Assembly (NCBI GenBank): GCA_003229915.1
Contig: QIGA01000131.1
Coordinates: 1 to 6,211, forward strand
Direction: 5' to 3'
DNA: 6,211 nucleotides
DNA from: Chloroflexota bacterium
GTDB taxonomy: Bacteria; Chloroflexota; Dehalococcoidia; SZUA-161
How positions within the stretch are numbered: position 1 is the first letter of the stretch; every line of letters begins with the position of its first letter. The position numbers and the translations under genes were made by a program. This document shows, piece by piece, positions 1 to 6,211 of the stretch. The notes beneath the pieces are model-generated. The model had not been told where the DNA came from and made no database searches. It saw nothing but the letters and a program-made list of their open reading frames with translations.

Positions 1-12
1 CGCGTTCTTCAT
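1..12 (-). CDS. 5' end of an unidentified gene (first four codons only)
   Basis: An ATG at 12-10 opens a frame reading Met-Lys-Asn-Ala before the window ends. It is preceded by the ribosome binding site AAGGA (23-19) at a 6-base spacing, and it lies 12 bases after the stop codon of the toxin remnant. That spacing and order (toxin frame, then a new start) resemble HigBA-type toxin-antitoxin pairs, where the antitoxin follows the toxin, so an antitoxin is one possibility. Four codons cannot identify a product, and the call rests on the ribosome binding site and position alone. Confidence 0.4.
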
Positions 13-24
13 GGGCTTTCCTTG

Positions 25-171
25 TCACCGATATACTTCTATTCTATACCTGATAGTGGCAATTGTGATCAGATTCTGATCATCGTCTATTGTATGAATA
101 ACTCGAAAAGCTTTTCCCCATTCTTGCTCCGGTAATCCCCCTCCCTCTAACTCCCTCTCGCCAGGGGAGGA
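25..171 (-). pseudogene. RelE/ParE-like toxin, C-terminal remnant (no start)
   Basis: The minus frame that ends at TGA 27-25 reads WGKAFRVIHTIDDDQNL, then ITIATIRYRIEVYR. This matches the last strands of RelE/ParE-superfamily toxins, which typically end in a pattern like 'yRViYtiDd...l.vl.v.hRreVYr'. RelE-type toxins are ribosome-dependent mRNA interferases, and ParE-type toxins act on gyrase. About 31 residues look native (120-25). Upstream, the open frame runs only to a TAA at 174-172 and contains no start codon. Its first part is translated from the G-rich inverted repeat at 133-174. The usual N-terminal half of about 50-60 residues is not recognisable in 175-388. I therefore call a 5'-truncated, probably dead toxin gene, likely broken by the repeat. 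The family call comes from the C-terminal pattern only. Confidence 0.55.
66..82. repeat. 17-bp palindrome TGATCAGA-T-TCTGATCA
   Basis: Two perfect 8-base arms are separated by one base. It lies inside the toxin remnant, over the codons for Asp-Asp-Gln-Asn-Leu-Ile. It could be a protein-binding site or a chance result of local codon choice. It contains two GATC sites. No function can be assigned from the sequence. Confidence 0.4.
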
Positions 172-174
172 TTA
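133..174. repeat. G/C-strand-asymmetric inverted repeat (REP-like)
   Basis: The outer arms are TAATCC (133-138) and GGATTA (169-174). They continue inward as imperfectly complementary C-rich and G-rich tracts (CCCTCCC against GGGGAGG). Between the arms sits a tandem pair with a 10-base period, CTCCCTCT at 141-148 and again at 151-158. Extragenic repeats of this look are common in many bacterial genomes. It lies where the toxin remnant stops resembling a toxin, which suggests insertion into, or recombination at, that gene. Confidence 0.5.
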
Positions 175-270
175 TGGGGAATCTTGTGACTAACTTTGCT
201 GGCTTGCTTCGGTGTCGGATCATGATCTGGTGCTCTTATTCTCTGTCAGGCGAGCAACACGACAGATTCA
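175..270. other. Gene-free stretch between the two repeat tracts
   Basis: Together with its neighbours this belongs to the non-coding region 121-388. Only short frames occur on the minus strand. One, from an ATG at 224, reads through the G-rich repeat and into the toxin remnant in the wrong frame for 47 codons. It has a basic, low-complexity composition and I regard it as spurious. A GATCATGATC palindrome lies at 218-227. I see no terminator with a T-run, no RNA gene and no missing toxin N-terminus here. Confidence 0.4.
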
Positions 271-344
271 GACAGGCTTGTCGAACTATAAACGGCCCTT
301 CGACAGTACCGTCCTGAGCGAAGCCGCAGGGCTCACCACGGACG
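271..344. repeat. REP-like inverted-repeat cluster (TTCGACA / TGAGC blocks)
   Basis: Two hairpin-capable units lie side by side. The first pairs TGTCGAA (279-285) with TTCGACA (299-305) around a 13-base loop. The second pairs CGTCC (310-314) and TGAGC (315-319) with GCTCA (331-335) and GGACG (340-344), leaving a 4-base bulge. Blocks of the type TTCGACA, GTCCTGAGC and GGTGAGCC recur as interspersed repeats in many bacterial genomes. I recall them as especially frequent in Chloroflexota, but cannot check that here. The cluster lies 45 bases beyond the stop of the acidic gene, so its hairpins could affect transcript ends, although no T-run follows. Confidence 0.5.
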
Positions 345-388
345 ATATACGGCACATCAGTTTACTCAGTCCTTCCTGCACCGTGGCC

Positions 389-616
389 TTACCCTTTGCA
401 GTAGTGCTTAATCCTTCCTTTTATCCAATCCCAGTCTGGATCGCCATGATCGAAGAAAGACTTAAAGTTATCCTTCAGCCACTCGTAGTAATCATCCTCG
501 ACATATTGGCAAAATGCTTCGATCAAGGCTTCCTTATCGGTGTCGTCTGGTATCTCTAACTCCAAATCCTCAAACTCGTCTTCGCAGAATTCCTCGACAA
601 CCGCTCGATCAAGCAT
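389..616 (-). CDS. Small, highly acidic protein of unknown function
   Basis: I do not recognise this 75-residue protein. It holds 24 Asp/Glu against 8 Lys/Arg, a net charge near -16. The acidity is densest at residues 8-28 (EEFCEDEFEDLELEIPDD). The C-terminal half is rich in aromatics (DDYYEWLKDNF, DPDWDWIKG) and there are three Cys. No signal peptide or membrane segment is visible, so it is probably cytoplasmic. The gene looks real: the ATG has a perfect AGGAGG (628-623) at 6 bases spacing. It starts 26 bases after the HNH nuclease stop, on the same strand and with no terminator between, so it is probably the last gene of the restriction-modification transcript. Its base composition looks intermediate between the cassette and the housekeeping genes. 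Possible roles include an acidic regulator, an antitoxin or a DNA-mimic-like protein, but none is supported by a motif. It may also be an unrelated native gene. Confidence 0.7.
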   Translation of the reverse strand: MLDRAVVEEFCEDEFEDLELEIPDDTDKEALIEAFCQYVEDDYYEWLKDNFKSFFDHGDPDWDWIKGRIKHYCKG

Positions 617-622
617 TATCTG

Positions 623-628
623 CCTCCT
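623..628 (-). promoter_or_regulatory. Ribosome binding site of the acidic gene (AGGAGG)
   Basis: This is a perfect anti-16S match, six bases before the ATG at 616. It is the main evidence that this short frame is a real, well-translated gene. Confidence 0.75.
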
Positions 629-642
629 AGTCTAGTCAAATA

Positions 643-1224
643 TCATTCCCCATTTGGCCTTGCTATATGGCTATTTATCCCATGTCTATCGTAAAAAATA
701 TCTTTACAAAATCTAATCACTTGCTCGTCACCAGCAACTACGGCATCCTGATAAATTTTAGTTACAAATTTTTTCCCTAACGCGGTTTGGGAATAGTTCT
801 TCTTTAGGAGATTATGCTCAGCACACAAGGTTTGGCCATTATCTAATGTAGGGGGGCCCCCTTTATCTTTTGGTATTTTATGATCTGCACATATTTCAAC
901 TCCATCCTCTGTTCCCCTATTGCAAACAATACATCGATGATTATCCCTTCTAAATATTTCTTCTTTCACATCGGGAGGGAAATCAAACAATTTGACTTTT
1001 CGAACATATTTGGGGTCGTATCTGTATACTCCCTTCCGAACTTTTATCAGTTTACCTTCTTGATGTAATTTTCGTATCGCCCTCCATGGATCACGAGGCT
1101 TCGTGCCACCCAACCGAACATATCGCTTTTCAACCCAGTCAACGACTGGGCCATGTTCTAAATCTTCATTTGGATGCGCTTGGAAATATTGCAGGGCCAA
1201 ATCACTTATTGACTTTTGGGGCAT
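643..1224 (-). CDS. HNH endonuclease with N-terminal winged-helix-like region, probable Type II restriction enzyme
   Basis: The product has 193 residues. Residues 1-72 look like a winged helix: helices around SISDLALQYF and DPWRAIRKLHQEGKL, followed by a KVRKGVYRYD wing. This part probably binds DNA. Residues 85-150 are an HNH nuclease fold. The zinc ligands are C98 and C101 (RCIVC) with C134 and H137 (LCAEH). The catalytic first His is H115 in ADHKIPKDKGG, with N129 (LDNG) and N138 in the later HNH positions. The remaining C-terminus (151-193) is not recognised. HNH enzymes cut DNA in a metal-dependent way. The gene starts 8 bases after the stop of a DNA methyltransferase, so a restriction-modification partner is the natural reading, and the target sequence cannot be read from the protein. 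Its ribosome binding site overlaps the methyltransferase stop. It is AT-rich compared with secA and prs, which suggests acquisition. A solitary HNH protein of phage origin is the less likely alternative. Confidence 0.82.
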   Translation of the reverse strand: MPQKSISDLALQYFQAHPNEDLEHGPVVDWVEKRYVRLGGTKPRDPWRAIRKLHQEGKLIKVRKGVYRYDPKYVRKVKLFDFPPDVKEEIFRRDNHRCIVCNRGTEDGVEICADHKIPKDKGGPPTLDNGQTLCAEHNLLKKNYSQTALGKKFVTKIYQDAVVAGDEQVIRFCKDIFYDRHGINSHIARPNGE

Positions 1225-1229
1225 GTCAA

Positions 1230-1235
1230 CTCCTA
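1230..1235 (-). promoter_or_regulatory. Ribosome binding site of the HNH gene, overlapping the methyltransferase stop codon
   Basis: The minus strand reads TAGGAGTTGACATG. The TAG (1235-1233) stops the methyltransferase, its last two bases form part of AGGAG (1234-1230), and the ATG of the nuclease follows after 5 bases. Ribosomes ending on the methyltransferase would leave right at this site, so nuclease translation is probably coupled to methyltransferase translation. The coupling is inferred; the overlap is directly visible. Confidence 0.75.
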
Positions 1236-2048
1236 AAAACTCTCCAACTTAGCTTGATATATATTACCTTCAGTTACTACCCTTCGCTTGGTTAGCTCAC
1301 AATAACCTTGGTCAATTTCTATACCCACTCCTTTTCTATTTGTTTGAAGACAGGCAACCAATGTAGTTCCGCTTCCAACAAAAGGATCAAGTATCACATC
1401 TCCAACAAAGCTAAATAACTTTATGCACCTTTTGGGCAATTCTATTGGGAAAGGAGCAGGGTGTTTGGTTTTCTTCTTACTTTCACCACTAAAATTCCAC
1501 ACACCATTTGTCCATTCTTGAAATTGATGTTTATTGGTATCCGATATTCTATCTCCCCTTTCTTTCTTCCATCTCTTCTTATAGAGAACAACTATCACTT
1601 CAACTGGGGCAATAACATAAGGGGCAGAAGCACTAAGCCATGAACCCCACGCAGTTCGTCTTGAAATGTTCCCTTCATTCCAAATGATTGTGGAATGGTA
1701 TTTCCAGCCAACTTGCTTAGCGATTGTTGTTACATCAGCACAAACGCTTTGTTGGCCGCCCTTATTCTTGTCCAGGGGTATATTCAGGCAAAATCTACCA
1801 TCGTCCTTTACCAAGTCATAACACTTACTCAGCCACTCTTTTGTAAAGCCTAAATAATCCTCATACGACATCGCATCATCATGTGTATTGTACTTTATGT
1901 CCACATTGTATGGAGGAGAAGTAACAATCAAATCGATACTACCATTCTCTACGACTTTGGTCTTCAAAATATCATCATTGTAGATAGTTATTTCGTTTGT
2001 TTGGAAATAGACCTTATTTTCTGCTATTGTACTTGTTCCCAATTCCAT
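1233..2048 (-). CDS. Beta-class DNA amino-methyltransferase (N4-cytosine or N6-adenine), restriction-modification
   Basis: The 271-residue enzyme transfers a methyl group from S-adenosylmethionine to an exocyclic amino group in DNA. Motif IV, the catalytic TSPPYN, is at residues 43-48. A conserved middle block RTAWGSWLSASAPY lies at 131-144, motif X at 196-213 (HPAPFPIELPKRCIKLFS), motif I, the AdoMet pocket DPFVGSGTT, at 221-229, and motif II GVGIEID at 240-246. The order IV-X-I defines the beta class. An SPPY catalytic motif is most often N4-cytosine, but N6-adenine enzymes also use it, so the base stays open. The length is normal and complete. The ATG has GGGGAGG upstream with GGAGG at 7 bases spacing. 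The gene begins 18 bases after the secA stop and is followed 8 bases on by the HNH nuclease. Its AT-richness contrasts with secA and points to acquisition. It would protect host sites from the nuclease. Confidence 0.92.
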   Translation of the reverse strand: MELGTSTIAENKVYFQTNEITIYNDDILKTKVVENGSIDLIVTSPPYNVDIKYNTHDDAMSYEDYLGFTKEWLSKCYDLVKDDGRFCLNIPLDKNKGGQQSVCADVTTIAKQVGWKYHSTIIWNEGNISRRTAWGSWLSASAPYVIAPVEVIVVLYKKRWKKERGDRISDTNKHQFQEWTNGVWNFSGESKKKTKHPAPFPIELPKRCIKLFSFVGDVILDPFVGSGTTLVACLQTNRKGVGIEIDQGYCELTKRRVVTEGNIYQAKLESF

Positions 2049-2055
2049 TTAAGTG

Positions 2056-2062
2056 CCTCCCC
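2056..2062 (-). promoter_or_regulatory. Ribosome binding site of the methyltransferase (GGGGAGG)
   Basis: It lies wholly within the 18-base secA-methyltransferase gap, 7 bases before the ATG. No promoter or terminator is visible in this gap, so the methyltransferase is probably expressed from the prs-secA transcript or from a promoter hidden in the 3' part of secA. Confidence 0.7.
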
Positions 2063-2066
2063 TCTT

Positions 2067-4628
<2,562 letters not shown>

Positions 4629-4637
4629 ATCTGAACC

Positions 4638-5579
4638 TTACTGAAACATTGCGCCCACTGAGAGCCCAGCGTGGATGCGATGAATCGCCTCACCGATCAT
4701 AGACGCCAGTGAGAGCACGGTAATCTTATCGATCTTCTTCTCATCGGGCACTGGCACAGTGTCGGTAACCACCAACTCCTTGAGAAGACTTGATGCTACA
4801 CGCTGCACCCCATCCCCGGAAAGAATAGGATGAGTGCAGCAGGCATACATCTCATTGGCGCCATGCTCGCGTAGCGCGGAGGCAGCATTTGCAATCGAGC
4901 CAGCGGTATCCACTTCGTCATCCACCAATAAGGCACCCCTATCCTTGACATCGCCGATGACAGTCAGTATCTCGGCCGCATCCTCATTTCCTGTCCTGCG
5001 CTTCTCAATAATGGCCAGAGGCGCGTGCAGCCTTGCAGCAAGGTCACGGGCACGTTTGGTGATCCCCACGTCGGTGGCAACAACCACGAAGTCAGCCAGC
5101 TCTTTCTCAGCAAAATAGTCGCTCAGCATATAGAGGGCAGTAAGCTCATCAACCGGAATATTGAAGAAGCCCTGTATCTGACCAGCATGGAGGTCAACCG
5201 TAAGCACTCGGTCAGCCCCAGCCACAGTGATCAAGTCAGCTACCAGTCTCGCCGTTATCGGAACCCGGGGCTGGTCCTTCTTATCGGTGCGGCTGTAGCC
5301 ATAGTAGGGCATTACCGCCGTGATTCTCCCCGCCGACGCGCGCTTCATGGCGTCGATTACTATCAGCAGCTCCATGAGATTCTTGTTGACCGGCGAGCAG
5401 ATAGGTTGAACGACAAAGACATCCCGCTGCCGCACGTTCTCCAGGACCTGAACGAAGATGTTCTCATTGGTAAACTCGAACACATTCATCCTGCCCAAGG
5501 GGATACCCAGATAGTCGCAAATCCTCTCAGCCAGTTGAGGATGAGCATTCCCGCTGAAGACCTTCAATTCGTCGAACAA
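4638..5579 (-). CDS. prs: Ribose-phosphate pyrophosphokinase (PRPP synthetase)
   Basis: The enzyme converts ribose 5-phosphate and ATP to PRPP and AMP in the cytosol, feeding purine, pyrimidine, histidine, tryptophan and NAD synthesis. With the start chosen here it has 313 residues, the normal family size. In order it shows FSGNAHPQLAERI near the start, NLMELLIVIDAMKRASAGRI (67-86), PYYGYSRTDKKDQPR (91-105), DLHAGQIQGFF (129-139), the flexible-loop EKRR (192-195) and the PRPP-binding loop VDDEVDTAGS (219-228). The stretch ATDVGITKRARD replaces the commoner PDVGG-type sequence around 168-179. The open frame begins at a TTG at 5594, just after a TAG stop. I prefer the TTG at 5579 because GGGGG (5589-5585) lies 5 bases before it and the resulting start, MFDELKVFSGN, matches the family. 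No ATG or GTG is available near here. It is co-transcribed with secA. Confidence 0.95.
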   Translation of the reverse strand: MFDELKVFSGNAHPQLAERICDYLGIPLGRMNVFEFTNENIFVQVLENVRQRDVFVVQPICSPVNKNLMELLIVIDAMKRASAGRITAVMPYYGYSRTDKKDQPRVPITARLVADLITVAGADRVLTVDLHAGQIQGFFNIPVDELTALYMLSDYFAEKELADFVVVATDVGITKRARDLAARLHAPLAIIEKRRTGNEDAAEILTVIGDVKDRGALLVDDEVDTAGSIANAASALREHGANEMYACCTHPILSGDGVQRVASSLLKELVVTDTVPVPDEKKIDKITVLSLASMIGEAIHRIHAGLSVGAMFQ

Positions 5580-5584
5580 TTCTA

Positions 5585-5590
5585 CCCCCT
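5585..5590 (-). promoter_or_regulatory. Ribosome binding site deciding the prs start (AGGGGG-type)
   Basis: The minus strand reads CAGGGGGTAGAATTG, so a G-rich Shine-Dalgarno-like run ends 5 bases before the TTG at 5579. The upstream TTG at 5594 has no G-rich site before it and directly follows a stop codon. This favours the shorter protein. The site lacks the A of AGGAGG, and together with a TTG start this suggests modest initiation. Confidence 0.55.
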
Positions 5591-5616
5591 GCAACTAGTA
5601 TCAGCCTTTGCCCTAA

Positions 5617-5645
5617 ACTATAGCACAGAAGAAACTGACGAGCAA
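5617..5645 (-). promoter_or_regulatory. Sigma-70-type promoter of the prs-secA operon
   Basis: On the minus strand, TTGCTC (5645-5640) is a weak -35 (3 of 6 matches), a spacer of exactly 17 bases follows, and TATAGT (5622-5617) is a strong -10 (5 of 6 matches). The -10 is preceded by TGC, giving the extended form TGnTATAGT. The predicted start would fall near 5610, leaving a leader of about 30 bases before the TTG of prs. It is the best promoter match in the 130-base gap and sits where one is expected. It has not been tested. Confidence 0.6.
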
Positions 5646-5708
5646 CGAAAATTGCCACGAAGGGAAGACCTCCGGGAAATTCCGTAAAAGGCAGGTTCGT
5701 GCGGGTGT

Positions 5709-6211
5709 TTACCGTTTGGCTTCGCGTGTTATCTTATTGATTACTGGTGCGATATCCCTGGACGTATCGACGGCAAAGTAGTTGCGCCTAATCCTCTCCA
5801 TGCTCGCTTTCATCCTCTGATAGACACCCCAGTCCGCCTCCGAGTTATCTTTTGGGTCAACACCTATCGACCGCCCTCGCAGGCGCTGAAGTATCACCTC
5901 CCGAGGCGCTTCCACCCATACAATTATCAGTTTCACCCGAAGACGTTCAGAGATCCGGTACAGGCGCTCACGATGTTGCTCCGCCAGGTTGGTGGCATCG
6001 AGGATTACCGTAATCCCGCTGCCGAGGAGTTCCTCTATAAGACAATGGCACGCAGTAAAAAGACGATGGTTTTCCTGCGCGCTGTAGGTGGGGGAGGGGC
6101 ACAGTCTCTTGCGCAGTGCATCGCTCTCCACGATAACGCCAGGTAGCTGCTCTGATAACCCGCGACTGAAGTAAGACTTCCCCGCTCCAGGCAGACCGCA
6201 GACAAGAACGA
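5709..6211 (-). CDS. P-loop ATPase/kinase of the AAA_33 (polynucleotide-kinase-like) type, N-terminus outside the window
   Basis: The frame is open from the window edge to TAA at 5711-5709 and gives 166 visible residues. The first ones read VLVCGLPGAGKSYFSRGL, an almost complete N-terminus with Walker A GLPGAGKS, so only a few residues are missing. Next come VESDALRKRL (a typical substrate-site Asp), GITVILDATNLAEQHRERLY (the ILDATN strand typical of predicted kinases in this group), VKLIIVWVEAPREVILQRLRGR (lid region) and DNSEADWGVYQRM. Enzymes of this fold phosphorylate nucleic-acid ends, tRNA or small molecules, and the substrate cannot be predicted here. A GTG at 6131 could be misread as the start, but starting there would remove the Walker A motif. 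It lies upstream of the prs promoter, so it is probably a separate transcription unit. Confidence 0.85.
   Translation of the reverse strand, partial: VLVCGLPGAGKSYFSRGLSEQLPGVIVESDALRKRLCPSPTYSAQENHRLFTACHCLIEELLGSGITVILDATNLAEQHRERLYRISERLRVKLIIVWVEAPREVILQRLRGRSIGVDPKDNSEADWGVYQRMKASMERIRRNYFAVDTSRDIAPVINKITREAKR

Noticed and set aside
91..224. Minus-strand 47-codon frame starting with ATG at 224
   Set aside because: It reads the repeat and the toxin remnant out of frame, is rich in Arg/Gly/Ser and has no clear ribosome binding site.
345..388. Intrinsic terminator directly after the acidic gene
   Set aside because: No stem followed by Ts is present on the minus strand. The nearest hairpins are the REP-like units, which lack a T-run.
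212..559. Plus-strand open frame of 115 codons
   Set aside because: It runs through the REP-like repeats and then antisense to the acidic gene. It has no good ribosome binding site and no recognisable domain.
5025..5687. Plus-strand open frame of 220 codons opposite prs
   Set aside because: It is antisense to the conserved PRPP synthetase and covers its promoter. No domain is visible.
5640..5708. Possible terminator after the P-loop kinase gene
   Set aside because: Only a short GGAATTTCC-like symmetry is present, with no stable GC stem followed by a T-run.

Overview
The window is bacterial chromosome. Every gene I can support lies on the minus strand, so transcription runs from the right edge to the left edge. 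The right part (about 2070-6211) is housekeeping sequence of moderate to high GC: one 60-base line counted by hand in secA (3001-3060) is 58% GC. The SecA carries a zinc-binding C-terminal tail, a DEVDN form of the Walker B motif, and an extra segment of about 20 residues in its first nucleotide-binding domain. These traits, the prs-secA pair, and REP-like repeats built on TTCGACA/TGAGC blocks made me think of Chloroflexota, perhaps Dehalococcoidia. That is a recollection-based inference and no marker in the window proves it.

Layout from right to left. (1) 6211-5709: a P-loop kinase-like ATPase, cut at its N-terminus by the window edge. (2) 5708-5580: an intergenic region with a good extended -10 promoter. 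(3) 5579-4638: prs, PRPP synthetase, probably starting at a TTG. (4) 4628-2067: secA, 9 bases after prs. (5) 2048-1233: a beta-class DNA amino-methyltransferase, 18 bases after secA. (6) 1224-643: an HNH endonuclease with an N-terminal winged-helix-like region, 8 bases after the methyltransferase. (7) 616-389: a very acidic 75-residue protein of unknown function, 26 bases after the nuclease. (8) 388-1: mostly non-coding sequence with two REP-like inverted-repeat tracts, the C-terminal remnant of a RelE/ParE-like toxin, and the first four codons of a further gene.

The methyltransferase and HNH nuclease form a probable Type II restriction-modification cassette. It is clearly more AT-rich than the genes to its right (hand counts: 32% GC at 1981-2040 and 40% at 1681-1740). 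It appears joined to the 3' end of the prs-secA operon, with no visible terminator or promoter of its own at the junction. Each of its genes has a good ribosome binding site, and the nuclease site overlaps the methyltransferase stop codon. The small acidic protein follows as a third, unexplained member. It and the toxin/repeat debris to its left are the least ordinary parts of the window. I do not see CRISPR arrays, tRNA or rRNA genes, transposases or a replication origin.
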